Below are positions 1 to 11,529 of a stretch of DNA of 64,000 nt, piece after piece. Under the pieces are notes generated by a model. The model was not told the origin of the DNA. It saw only the letters and a program-made list of their open reading frames with translations, and did not search any database. Origin of the DNA: Anisakis pegreffii. Taxonomy: Eukaryota > Nematoda > Chromadorea > Rhabditida > Anisakidae. The DNA lies in the NCBI GenBank assembly GCA_035041965.1, contig JAPYMA010001261.1, positions 62,001-126,000 of the forward strand, given 5' to 3'. Position 1 is the stretch's first letter. Every line of letters begins with the position of its first letter. Made by a program: the position numbers and the translations under genes.

Positions 1-1376
1 TAAACGTTGCGAATCTTTCGGCGGATTTTACTTTGGATCGCCTAAAATGGCGAGGCGAACAGCGCGTATAAGATGGTAAGCATTTTGTTGTCCGAACTTT
101 TCGATTGATTTTGACTAATAGTTTTTGATTGGTAATTGAATTGCGTTTCAGATTTCTGTGCAAAAAATAGGGTGAGTACTGTTCCACCCAGTCAGTAATG
201 AGGCTTTTCGAGACTCGTAAAGCGCGAATTTTTGGATGCGCACATCATCCATCGATGTGAGTGAATCGCACGATCAAATATTCCGAATTCTGTGGCCGAT
301 TTTGTCTCGGATTGTGCAAATAGTACGCACGTTTGGCTCAACTTGGTGAGTACTGACATTTTATTTTTAGTTTTTAATTATCATCCACTACACTTTTCAT
401 TCGAGCTTTATTGCACTTGAATTTTGCTCCTATTTATTTCACATATATTGGATTAGGGTGATAGCATGCCATTCATTGAATTCGGCTGGTAGTGTTGAGT
501 GAGGTCAGTGATACTGCGGCACTCGTCGGTTTCTCCCCTTTATTAATAAAAACATTACTTTCTGAAACAAAAACATCCGATTCGTTCCATAAAATTCAGT
601 ACGTGCTCACAATCGTTTGAAGGGCGTATCGTTTACTGAGAAGGATATATGATTATAGGATCGTTGGGTAGTCAATATTGTTATTTTTGTGAGATTACAA
701 TTATGGCATCGTCAAGGCAATACTGCTGTTATTATTGTTGTGAGATTATTATTATTGCTGCTGGTGTTAATCAACGTTATGCAAATTTCAGAATGAAAGT
801 GAAATATTGATGATGAATCAGGTGTCGTCGGAACTGATAATCCGGACGCACCTGAAACAGCCACAGAACGGGTCAAGATTTTATGAGTTATGAATGACGA
901 CAGTTATTCATAATCATCAATTATGACGATCATCTTATCAATTATGGTTGCTGGTCGTAAGCGATCTCATCTCGCCAAATATTCACTCTCGATCGCGCTT
1001 GTCGATAAGTTGAGTTCCGTCCGACCGGAAATGATAACTCAACTAGGACAGGAAAAGTTAATTCAATCAAAATGCTCATATTTGGTAAGCATTGAAATTT
1101 CATTTTCTGTTTTCAATTATCTATTACACTTTTCACTCGATCTTTATTGCGTTTGAGCTTTTACTTCACATACATTGGATTAGGGTGATAGCATACCATT
1201 TGTTGAATTCGGCTGGTAGTATTGGGTGAGATTGCTGGTATTGTAGCATTCGTCGACGTATTACCATTTGTAATATGGAGCGTTACTCTTTTGAAATAAT
1301 ATCCGATTTTTTCATAAAATTTAAGACGTGTTCTCATTCCCTTACCTGAGAAAGTGATACGAATATAGGATTATCA

Positions 1377-1562
1377 GTGCGGTTAACATTGTTGATATTA
1401 ATATTGCTCGTGTGTTTTTCTTTAATCAATGTCAAGCATATTTCAGAGTCGACATCAAATATTGATTATAAATCAGGTGTCGTTGGAATTGATCACCCAG
1501 ACGCACCTGAACCACCTAAAATACCCGTCAGAATGGGCGATCATGATGTGCGAATCGCTTAA
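1377..1562 (+). pseudogene. Small hydrophobic-leader peptide, array copy 1 (truncated)
   Basis: This is an open frame of 61 codons: a strongly hydrophobic start (a Leu/Ile run ending VCFSLINV), then a polar segment containing DHPDAPEPPK. The leader looks like a secretion signal. No in-frame ATG exists: the place where the diverged half-units have ATG (near 649 and 2252) reads ACG here, and the frame opens on GTG. Compared with its two sister copies it stops early, because the codon that is TGG in the others is TAA here, losing the Cys-containing tail. I do not recognise the family. It may be an exon of a longer gene or a decayed copy. Confidence 0.4.
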
Positions 1563-2989
1563 ACGCAGCAATTTTTCGAATGCTGCGAATCAATCTTCTG
1601 CCTAAACGTTGCGAATCTTTAGGCGGATTTTATTTTGGATCGCCCAAAATGGCGAGGCGAATAGCGCGTATAAGATGGTAAGCATTTTGTTGTCCGAACT
1701 TTTCGATTGATTTTGACTATTAGTTTTTGATTGGTAATTGAATTGCGTTTCAGATTTCTGTGCAAAAAATAGGGTGAGTATTGTTCCACCCAGTCAGTAA
1801 TGAGGCTTTTCGAGACTCGTAAAGCGCGAATTTTTGGATGCGCACATCATCCGTCGATGTGAGTGAATCGCACGATCAAATATTCCGAATTCTGTGGCCG
1901 ATTTTGTCTCGGATTGTGCAAATAGTACGCACGTTTGGCTCAACTTGGTGAGTACTGACATTTTATTTTTAGTTTTTAATTATCATCCACTACACTTTTC
2001 ATTCGAGCTTTATTGCACTTGAATTTTGCTCCTATTTATTTCACATATATTGGATTAGGGTGATAGCATGCCATTCATTGAATTCGGCTGGTAGTGTTGA
2101 GTGAGGTCAGTGATACTGCGGCACTCGTCGGTTTCTCCCCTTTATTAATAAAAACATTACTTTCTGAAACAAAAACATCCGATTCGTTCCATAAAATTCA
2201 GTACGTGCTCACAATCGTTTGAAGGGCGTATCGTTTACTGAGAAGGATATATGATTATAGGATCGTTGGGGCAGTCAATATTGTTTTTGTTGTGAGATTA
2301 CAATTATAGGATCGTCAAGGCAATATTGTTATTATTATTGGTGTGAGATTATTATTATTGCTGCTGGTGTGTGTCTATTTAATCAACGTTATGCAAATTT
2401 CAGAATGAAAGTGAAATATTGATAATGAATCAGGTGTCGTCGGAACTGATAACCCGGACGCACCTGAAACAGCCACAGAACGGGTCAAGATTTTATGAGT
2501 TATGAATGACGACAGTTATTCATAATCATCAATTATGACGATCATCTTATCAATTATGGTTGCTGGTCGTAAGCGATCTCATCTCGTCAAATATTCACTC
2601 TCGATCGCGCTTGTCGATAAGTTGAGTTCCGTCCGACCAGAAATGATAACTCAACTACGGCAGAAAGAATTAATTTAATCAAAATGCTCAAAATTGGTAA
2701 GTATTGAAATTTCATTTTCTGTCTTCAATTATCTATTGCACTTTTCACTTGATCTTTATTGCGCTTGAGCTTTTACTTCACATACATTGGATTAGGGTGA
2801 TAGCATACCATTTATTGAATTCGGCTGGTAGTATTGGATGAGATTGGTGGTATTGTAGCATTCGTCGACGTATTACCATTTGTAATATGGAGCGTTATTC
2901 TTTTGAAAAAATATCCGATTGTTTTCATAAAATTTAGTACGTGTTCACATTCCCTTACCTGAGAAAGTGATACAACTATAGGGTTATCA

Positions 2990-3235
2990 GTGCAGTTAAC
3001 ATTGTTGTTAATGATATTGCTCGTTTGTTTTTCTTCAATAAGTGTCAAGCATATTTCAGAGTCGACATCAAATATTGATTATAAGTCAGGTGTCGTTGGA
3101 ATTGATCACCCAGACGCACCTGAACCACCTAAAGAACCCATCAGAATAGGCGATCATGATGCACGAATCGCTTGGACGCAGCAATTTTTCCAATGCTGCA
3201 AATCAATCTTCAGCCTAAACGTTGCGAATCTTTAG
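2990..3235 (+). CDS. Small hydrophobic-leader peptide, array copy 2
   Basis: Eighty-one codons from a GTG: a hydrophobic leader of about 20 residues, a middle with NIDYKSGVVGIDHPDAPEPP, and a tail with FQCCKSIFSLNVANL before TAG. The tail cysteines and the acidic/proline-rich middle are conserved between copies, while wobble and scattered positions vary, so the family was probably once under selection. No in-frame ATG is present; the position matching ATG in related half-units is ACA. Translation would need an upstream exon, a non-ATG start, or the copy is dead. At the window's left edge the equivalent of the TAG stop is TCG, and that frame continues 17 more codons to a TAA. No known domain recognised. 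Confidence 0.4.
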   Translation: MQLTLLLMILLVCFSSISVKHISESTSNIDYKSGVVGIDHPDAPEPPKEPIRIGDHDARIAWTQQFFQCCKSIFSLNVANL

Positions 3236-3642
3236 GCGGATTTTATTTTGGATCGCCTAAAATGGCGAGGCGAACAGCGCGTATAAGATGGTAAGCGTTT
3301 TGTTGTCCGAACTTTTCGATTGATTTTGACTAATAGTTTTTGATTGGTGATTGGATTGCGTTTCAGATTTCTGTGCAAAAAATAGGGTGAGTATTGTTTC
3401 ACCCAGACAGAAAAAGAGATGTTCCGCGATTGATGAAACGCGGACTATTGGACGCACAATTCAAACGATATTATGAGAGTGAATGCAACGAATGTTGCAG
3501 CGGATGTTCTTGAATCGCCCAAAGTTGTTAATAGCGTGTGCAGATGGTATGTATTTCGATGTTAGAACTTTTCGATTGATTTTGTCTAATGGTTTTTGAT
3601 TGGTAACTTACCTGAGAAAGTAATACAACTATAGGATTATCA

Positions 3643-3888
3643 GTGCAGTTAACATTGTTGATATTAATATTGCTCGTGTGTTTTTCTTTAATCAATGTCA
3701 AGCATATTTCAGAGTCGACATCAAATATTGATTATAAATCAGGTGTCGTTGGAACTGATCACCCAGACGCACCTGAACCACCTAAAGTACCCATCAGAAT
3801 GGGCGATCATGAAGCGCAAGTCGCTTGGACGCAGCATCTTTTCCAATGTTGCGAAACAATCTTCTGCCTAAACGTCGTGAATCTTTAG
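3643..3888 (+). CDS. Small hydrophobic-leader peptide, array copy 3
   Basis: Same architecture as the copy at 2990: a hydrophobic Leu/Ile leader, the DHPDAPEPPK core, a WTQHLFQCCETIF segment and LNVVNL before TAG. It differs from copy 2 at scattered residues but keeps the frame over all 81 codons, which is mild evidence of past coding constraint. It lies in the shortened 653-bp unit. The spliceable GTAAGC...TTTCAG intron follows directly after the stop, as in the other units. A start codon is missing here too, so calling it a working gene is not safe. Confidence 0.4.
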   Translation: MQLTLLILILLVCFSLINVKHISESTSNIDYKSGVVGTDHPDAPEPPKVPIRMGDHEAQVAWTQHLFQCCETIFCLNVVNL

Positions 3889-4224
3889 GCGGATTTTATT
3901 CTGGATCGCCCAAAATGGCGAAGCGAATAGCGCGTATAAGATGGTAAGCATTTTGTTGTCCGAACTTTTCGATTGATTTTGACTAATATTTTTTGATTGG
4001 TGATTGGATTGCGTTTCAGAGTTCTGTGCAAAAAAATAGGGTGAGTATTGTTCCACCCAGATAGAAGAAGAGATGTTCCGTGAACTGTTGAACGCGCAAG
4101 TCAAAGGATATCATGAATCAATTCAGTGAGTGAATGCAACGAATATTGTAGCGAATGTTCTTGAATCGCCCAAAGTTGTGGATAGCGCGTGTAGATGGTA
4201 TGTATTTCTATGTCAGAAGTTTTC

Positions 4225-4400
4225 AATTATAGGGTTGCCAGGCAGTTAATATTGTTATTATTAATATTGCTCGTGTGTTTCTTCAGTCATTGTTATGCAT
4301 CTTTCAGAATCTAAGTGAAATATTGTTTACAAATAGGGTGTCGTCGGAATTTATATCCGAACGCACCCAACTGACATGTCAATGAAGCGCAACAGAAAGG
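4225..4400 (+). pseudogene. Degenerate fourth copy of the peptide gene
   Basis: The stretch beginning AATTATAGGGTTGCCAGGCA and continuing through TTAATATTGCTCGTGTGTTT is clearly the leader region of the same peptide family, followed by recognisable TCAGAATC and GGTGTCGTCGGAA blocks. Insertions and deletions break the frame. It marks the right edge of the 1.6-kb array. Confidence 0.6.
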
Positions 4401-4479
4401 GCGAGATTTCAAAGAATAACATTATGAATTCTGGTCACCAATCATAAGTGACAGGTGACATTATTATCAACAACAAAAT

Positions 4480-5330
4480 GTTATTATTCTTCTCATGAGC
4501 CACAAGCGGCTCAATATTTTTTGAATCATCGTTTTTGATGAAGGTTCTCCTTCATCATTTGATTATTCTAATTAATTGCATTCACTAATTTCTTATTAGT
4601 GAATTCGATATTTTGTGACGAGATTATGATGCGATGCTTAATCGCATCTGCACTGTTTGTTGAGATTAAGTAATTAAATTCACTATTCCCCTGATAGTGA
4701 ATTTAATATTTTCTAATGATGTTATAATGCGATGCTTGATCGCATAATATTGTTTATTGATTTTGAATAATTGCATTCACTACTTTCTAGTAGTGAATTT
4801 GATATTTTGTAATGAGAATGTAATGCGATGTTTAATCGCATTTGTATTATTTGTTGAGTTTGATTAATTAATTTCACTATTTTCTAATAGTGAATTTGAG
4901 ATTATCCGATGAGGACATAATGCGACACTTGATCGCATTTCTATCGTTTATTGAGTTTAATTTGTCATATTCACTGTTTTTATAACAGTGAAATTGATGT
5001 TTTGTAATAAGATTGTAATGCGATATTCAATCGCATTATTATTGTTTATTGATTTTGATTGCATTCACTATTTTCTCAATAGTGAATTTGAGATTTTCTA
5101 ATGAGGATCATAATGCGACGCTTGATCGCATTTCCGTTGTTTATTAAGTTTAATTTGTTATATTCACTGTTTTTATGACAGTGAATTTGATGTTTTCCAA
5201 TGAGGATTAATGCGACGTTTGATCGCAAATACTTTGTTTATTGCTATTGATGATTGCATCCACTATTTTTCTGATAGCGAAATTGATGATTTTAATGAGG
5301 ATGTGATGCGATGGTTTTATGTATTGTTTC
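4480..5330 (+). repeat. Array of ~97-bp units, each with two hairpins
   Basis: Eight units of about 97 bp. Hairpin A (consensus TTCACTAT-loop-ATAGTGAA) lies at 4581-4603, 4674-4706, 4775-4798, 4873-4894, 4970-4992, 5063-5087, 5163-5185 and, decayed, near 5259-5282. Hairpin B (AATGCGAT-loop-ATCGCATT) lies at 4628-4648, 4727-4745, 4822-4842, 4919-4939, 5017-5037, 5112-5132 and 5211-5227. Stem A is 8-13 bp with a 4-7 nt loop, stem B 5-8 bp with a loop of about 5-7 nt. Both arms of stem A change together (ACTAAT/ATTAGT, ACTAC/GTAGT, ACTG/CAGT), so pairing is kept while sequence drifts. Just upstream, 4497-4512 and 4538-4557 form two further hairpins (GAGCC...GGCTC and GATGAAGG...CCTTCATC). Sequence between hairpins is AT-rich with no open frame. 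Confidence 0.85.
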
Positions 5331-5489
5331 TTTTAATTGTATTGTATTGTTTTTGTTGGTTGTGATGCGATGATTGATATTATTTGTGTTTTTTGGTTTG
5401 GTAATTCGATTGCATTTCATTTTCAAATTTCATCTTTTTATGCCTATTTTTACAATTTGAACGGATTTATTTTTATCGCGTTTTGTTGT

Positions 5490-6275
5490 GTTTACCTTCC
5501 GCAACCGTGGAAGGACTTAAGATGAGGAGGGAATTGTGATTCTTCTGTTGATGCCGGGAAATTAGAAAATTCGTAATAATTTAACGGTTGGACTTAAACG
5601 CCAGAGGGCACAGGCAGTTGCGTTCCCCAACCTGAAAACTTTCGTTGTTTATGGGAGTTGGGAGGAATTGAATTTCCCTCTTTCGAGACTGAGAGCCTCC
5701 CCTATTTGTGAGGCCCATTTCGAAAAATTATGCTTCTCTATAGAGGCACATAAATATGATGTGCATATAGAGGAGATGTTTTATTCGTTAATTAATACGA
5801 CTAATATTTAATGATGTTTTTATTCTATGTTATTTTATGCGTTTTGTGTTATTATCGTTGGTTTTTTAACAGTTAAGGGCAATGTTAATACAGTTGTATC
5901 CTAGATGCAATTGTATTTCACCCAGCATTGTCCCTTATTTAATTTCATACAATTTAATAATCTTGATAACATCCCTTTAATAGGGATGAGTACAAATGTT
6001 TTTCTGTATTGATGTTTTGCAGACCCTCTTCAAGGGTCTTTCATGTAATATTATTGAGATAAATGTTCTTTCGGTACCCCCTTTTCAGGGGGTATCTTTG
6101 TTAGTGTACACTATTACAGAGCTCCTTTGTAGAGCTCAGTGTGATGAGATATCACTTTTTCAATGAAAGTGGTAATTTGTGGATAAGATTAGGAAAATTT
6201 TGAAGGATTTATCAGACAGAGCAGTGTGTGGCTACTTTCTAGGAGTAGTCACTCACCCGACACTGCTCTCTTTTA
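5490..6275 (+). ncRNA. Cluster of about ten consecutive hairpins, possible structured RNA
   Basis: Downstream of the 97-bp array the inverted repeats continue as single, unrelated hairpins: 5495-5514, 5695-5714, 5736-5772 (two-part stem of 7 and 6 bp), 5874-5937 (imperfect 64-nt hairpin: 11-bp outer stem with one bulge, then 9 bp with one G.T pair), 5970-5988 (7 bp), 6021-6039 (7 bp), 6073-6096 (9 bp with one G.T), 6108-6142 (GAGCTC core plus ACACT/AGTGT), 6151-6173 (8 bp with one G.T) and 6218-6269 (10 bp plus 9 bp with one G.T). The G.T pairs in otherwise perfect stems favour an RNA role over a simple DNA palindrome. I see no coding frame. Transcription, strand and function are inferred, not shown. 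Confidence 0.55.
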
Positions 6276-7426
6276 AAAAATTTTCATACGTTTTATTGTT
6301 ATTAATTTATTAACATAAAAGTGTAATAAAAATCATTAAAAATCAAGCGAATTGAATAATGATCATTTTAACAGGTTTGAGCGTTGGAAAAGATTTTGGA
6401 ATTCGATTTCTAGAATTCATAGAATCTGATTTCATTTTGAACAATAGGTCATCTTTATTCAACAGGCCATCCTTACATTGAATCAAAAGCAAATTCGCTA
6501 AGATTAGCATTCAGTATCCCTGATGACGACAGTGAAGTTGTGTGATTCGGTCCAAACGATTAAATTGCAACACGAGGATTTTCAACAAATTGTTTTGCGT
6601 TGTGATTTCATCAATTAGAAAGATTGGACGGCATTTGTCTTCGACGGTTTCAACAGAATTTGTTTGAAGTTTTTGCGGGTACATAGATCGTAAATGTGAG
6701 GATAGGTGCATACCCCAAAGACGTGGGCACTCATCTGGCCACTAAAACACAATAGCTAATATTTCACTTAGAAGGATTAATGATCACGTTTTTGCCAATG
6801 ATGCATCGCACTACACTGCAATAAATAAGATAAGTGTAATTGCATCGTGCAAGTTTGTATTGGCTGTATATTTCGTAAGATGTTATGGTCAGGAAAAATA
6901 CGCGTCAACGACTGAAGAAATCTAATAGAATTTTATTTCAATTGTGGAATGGACAATTTAAAAGCTCTTGAGGTTGAATGTAACATTTCAACACATTCAG
7001 TTTGTTGCGTTCCATTACTGCAGTCATCATGTGAGCTTAGAAATGTTCATAGAACGGATAACTAATTTATCGATTGAGTTTTTCTTAGAACAAGAGAAAT
7101 AATCTAACATTTTGTGAGTTCTATGTGATCATTTGGATGCATACAGATCGAAGTAATCGTTTCAGTATATCGTAAGTGCTGCGGTCGCTGGCCTAATCGA
7201 AATTTCATAATATCTCTACGCAATCTCCCATTGCATAAACAATACTTTACCTGGTCGTCGCCACTAAGTTGGTGCGGGAATACGTCTGAAATTGAATGCC
7301 TTAGGTTGCAGTTGAATCCTATTTCTCTTCGATCCATTCGACTGTATACGCATTATGTTTCGTAAAAATTCACACCAGGAAGTTCACATTTAATACAGAA
7401 TGTATGGTGTGTATTGTATTGTTCAG
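6276..7426. other. Intergenic; start of duplicated block at about 6895
   Basis: No convincing gene. From about 6895 (ATACGCGTCAACGACTG) the sequence aligns with 12735 onward, so the segmental duplication begins some 540 bp before the first phosphodiesterase gene and includes its presumed promoter. The region 6276-6894 shows nothing I can name. Confidence 0.5.
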
Positions 7427-7433
7427 GTAAGAG

Positions 7434-10400
7434 ATGCTCTACCAGATTTTATTGTCTGTTTTGGTCGTGTACGCGACATTCAGAAGCACATTTGCGTCTC
7501 AATTCCTCCAATTCACCGATTTTCATTACGATAAGGAGTATTCATCTCAGTTTGGTAACATTACAAATAAGTGTCACAAAACTAATACACTCTCGGAAAG
7601 ACCGAAAAAAGGCATTGGCCAATTTGGAGAATATGCATGTGATGCGCCGAAGGTGTGTTGAACAGTTATTTTTTCTTGTTCCTTTGCTGAAATGTCGTTG
7701 AATTTTTCTCTGAAAATAAATTTGTCTGTGACTTATAATCCTATTTTATGGTTGTTCTTTTCTTATCCGAATAAAAGATCTAAATGGTGCGAACGGTAGT
7801 GCTCGTGAGCTGAAATGATGATTGAAATGATTACAGATAACATTGTTGCCCTCTATTAACGCTTCGTTCCCAATACAATCGCATTGTCTTTCTTTAGTAT
7901 GAGTCGATTTGTTACCGAATTTTTCATGAAGTTACCCAAAAGTAAATCATTTCCTTGCAGAGTTTGATAAAGAATGCATTGATCGCCGCTCACGAGGTAC
8001 TTCCTAAGCCAGATTTCATTTTCTGGACTGGTGATAATATACCACATATTGATGACTACGACGAAAAATGTAAGTACAAAATGTTGCTCTGTGCATGATC
8101 GAGTTTGTCGATCAGTTTATCGATTTGTCGATTTCACATTATCTGAATGCAGTCAGTGGACGACTTCACTGAATGTCAGCAATCTCAATAATGGAGCTTA
8201 CCCACCCTAAATGAGTCGCATACTAGCCGATGAAATCGCGTACATGGATTTTTTGATGCCTATCGGCTGCCCGAGAACAAATGGAGTTATACCTAGTAAA
8301 ACATCACACTGCTGTTATTAGTGTGAATCAACGGTTGTCAAAGTCGTGCGCTCCTTGCGCATTCCATTTCAACAAGTCATCTATGGTATCAAATCGGTCA
8401 GTGCGCTGTGATCGAACAAACATTTTGAAAATATTACTGTACAACTCTAGAGCAGTTAGAAAAAAATCTCTTAGTAATGATTTGCCAACACCTCAAGTTT
8501 TTTTGCCCTTCCCTTATGTTGGAACAACTGATCCACTGTTCTAAATGATTTTAGATGTTATAAGCTCGCTACAGACAGTCACTTCAATGATCAAAGCAGA
8601 ATATGCAAACGTGACAGTGTTACCATTGTTCGGTAATCACGATTATGCACCTGCAAACGCATTTCCAGATCATAAGTGTGAGTTGTATGATAGGATATTT
8701 AAGTTATGGAAAAAATGGATTGGAACTGCTAATCGGGTAAGAAATCGTTATCAGTATCCCAAATGAGAAATATTGAGGAATCCATTGAAAAGACGAATTT
8801 CCCAATAAGTTTGTGAATATTTTCAGCACAGAATTGTTTTTTCGTTTTCACAATTACTACAATACTTAAAAATTGAATCTGGAGATAGATGAGAGTGGGT
8901 TGATACCCATCCCTCCGTAGCCAGTTCGTGGCTTTAAGCGTACAAGCAGACCTTACCAATCGGATAAGTCAGTACGTTGGTTTCGAAAACTGATTGTGAT
9001 TATTGTTTATCACAGTTGCCATGATGGTGATCCATCGATCAATTGTAGTGAAATTCTTACTTTTTCTCCAGAATACGTTCCTGAAAGGTGGCTATTACAA
9101 GTATTTTCTGAGTGATAAAGTTGTCGTATTGGCGTTGAATACCAATCTCTACTATCGTTTCAATCGTGCAATTCCGAACTTCACAAATCCAGATGACCCG
9201 GCAGATCAATTCCAATTCATGATCGATACATTGAAGGATGCTCGCGCTAAGCAGCTTTCCGTTCATGTTATTGCGCATATTGCTCCTGGAGGTAATGAGT
9301 TGGTATTCTGAAATGTAATTGAATTCACAAAATTGCACGCTCTCCAAAAACTTATGGTAATGCAGTTATGAGTTGGATTGATAGATTGATGACTAGGCAG
9401 CGGGAATTTTAAACTTCTCGACAAGATGCAATCTGTTTTGTAGCATTCGAACGTACACCAAATTCCACGTGGATGGTACCAAAATATAACCAGCGGTTCA
9501 TCGACATCACGATAGAGTATGCAGACACGATCAAGTGGATGATTTTCGGACATCATCACACAGATACATTCCATATTGTCAAGGTTTATCTTCCATCACA
9601 TTAATGTGTGAGCTGATGAGAGCGATTCCATTTTGAGAGATAGTACAATGTTCATAATTGAAACTTCCTCCGAAATATCTCGTTTTTCAGGATCCTAAAT
9701 CTGGTCGTGCGGTTCAAGTTTACCTAATGGCGCCAGCCATAACGCCGTGGTTCAATCCGTTTGAGGGTGCTGGCTCTAACAATCCAGCGTTCAGAATTTA
9801 CGATTACGACGAGGCAACCCAGCGACTGATCGATGCAAAGTACGTTTATCTACCGTAACAACTCCTAGTCATTCACTCTGACCCATTGAGTATTTCATTG
9901 ATTGGAATAATTTCAGAACCTATTATGTGAACTTAACCAAACTAAACAGATCGCCTCATAATCAGACGATATGGGAGTTGGAATACTCGATGGCGAAAAC
10001 GTATCAAATTGGTTAGTGAAGATTATATTTTCATGTTGGATCAAGCAGTTTTCAAATGCTCCACTTTGGTTTCTTTAACTGTAATGACTCATTGAGCCGA
10101 CCATATCGAGAATGCTGATGACAACTAATGGGTTCACTAACAAACCAATTACAGGTTTTGATGCCGTTGAAAATTGATCGCTCCCAAGTGAAGCCTCATT
10201 TATGATGTGGTTTTTATCCTATGGAATCATTACTTAGAAATATATTCAAAAGCAATGGTTGCAGATGGTATAACTCCAGAGAATATGCATAGTGTCTTGA
10301 ACAAGTTGAAGACAGGAGGCGATGCTTTCAAGAGCTATATCGAGTATAATTCAGTCCGTTGGAATGTTTCAATTCCTGAAGGAAAATTCTTGTGAGTTTC

Positions 10401-10856
10401 CAGCGTCTCCATACGCAGAATCCGAGTCGAATAACGTCTAGAATTAGGCAGAAAAGAAAACAATGTCAACTTTATGCCCTTAACGATAGGTGTGATGCGA
10501 GCAATTCAAATTTGATATCAAGAATCATGTTTCGGAAGAATTTTGCGAGGGAATGTAGTGTTCAGATGGTAGACAAGTATTTGTAGAACATTTTTCCACA
10601 TTCATTAGTAACAACAACAGTCAAGACATGCAGAAGTAATTTGACCAGTTCTCTAATTCTGTAGATTCGAGAACAGTGATCTAATCAGTATGTTTTACTA
10701 GCCAAAGATTTACTGTTGCATTTCAGGAAGGCTCAGTTGTGTTCCATGGAATTTCCAGATTTTACTGGTTATGACCAATGCATGACGAGCTTCAGGCCTT
10801 CTTCTTCTTCAAACTCACCAGGTTTCGTATTCATGTCATGGTGGTTTCACATTTGA
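7434..10856 (+). CDS. Acid sphingomyelinase-like phosphodiesterase, copy 1
   Basis: Predicted secreted metallophosphodiesterase of the SMPDL3/acid sphingomyelinase family, cleaving phosphodiester bonds of sphingomyelin or nucleotide-like substrates outside the cell or in lysosomes. Nine exons: 7434-7652, 7961-8069, 8555-8736, 9072-9291, 9444-9583, 9691-9839, 9917-10011, 10265-10391, 10727-10856; 456 aa, normal for the family. Residues 1-21 are a signal peptide. Metal-site motifs are present in order: D29-x-H31, GDN at 97-99, GNHD at 136-139, H239 in AHIAPGG, and GHHHTD at 279-284. NVT and NFT are possible glycosylation sites. An acceptor (TTCAG) lies 7 nt before the ATG, consistent with spliced-leader addition. 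The last exon differs from copy 2 and ends in a short unrelated tail; a splice at 10778 to an exon near 11290 would give another C terminus. Exon sizes 1-8 equal those of copy 2. Confidence 0.9.
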
Positions 10857-11529
10857 GCCGCGTTCGCCTTCATCTATGGAGACATCTTGACGAATGCCTA
10901 GATTAGTGATAGTTAAGTGAGGATGCTAGTTGCAGGCAAAACAAGAGGATCGAATAGGTCAAGGTGGAGAGGACACAGTCATCCGATAGAACGAGTACGA
11001 AACGATCATCTGTTCCGAGTCATTACTATCGTTATTTGAGTGGTGTTGTGCATCAACCCAATTATCCATCACTCTGTTCATTGTTATAAAAATCATCTCT
11101 ATCTATAAAGACACCTGGAAGTATGTTCAGATTCCTAGCAATTAAGTCGAAAATGAATTGCAGATATAACAAGACGATAGAGTAGGTGATCAGCGTGATG
11201 AAATCCATCGTCACAATCATCTGATGCAACAAGGACGAAACAAACTGCAACGAAATGTTACTGCCTTCATCCCAGTGGTGCTGGGCATGGAGTCAGACAC
11301 CTACTCATTGCTCTGTTCTCTCTTATTAAAATTAGTTTCGATAAAAAATGTGAATGTGTTTCTTTTCGGTTATTTTGTAGACAAATTTATAAAGTTGTTG
11401 ATTTCATCGAGAACGTATAAAACAGCTGTATCACAATTGTTTTCATGTGTTCTTACAAAGATCTTATGGGCCATGGAATAAAAACTGCTACTTTGCTCGT
11501 GCTGTCTGTGGTTGTTCCTCTATTTCAGT

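Larger units (their letters stand above)
1..4400 (+). repeat. Tandem array of 1.6-kb units with a small peptide gene
   Basis: The stretch starting at base 1 recurs almost unchanged at 1603 (period 1602), again at 3216 (period 1613) and, after a shortened 653-bp unit, at 3869. Units 1 and 2 are nearly identical over their whole length, which points to a recent tandem duplication. Each long unit holds two older, diverged half-units, both marked by a shared block around GGATTAGGGTGATAGCAT. Each unit also contains a well-formed short intron (GTAAGC at 76 to TTTCAG at 150 in unit 1) that is repeated in the other units, so the array is probably transcribed on the plus strand. The last unit decays towards 4400 and runs into the hairpin array. 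Confidence 0.85.

Noticed and set aside
4480..5330. CRISPR-like regular spacing
   Set aside because: The whole unit is repeated, there are no unique spacers and no cas genes, and the surroundings are an animal genome.
4480..6275. Bacterial-type terminators or an endosymbiont insertion
   Set aside because: Hairpins lack T-tracts and associated genes; both flanks are nematode-type genes with introns.
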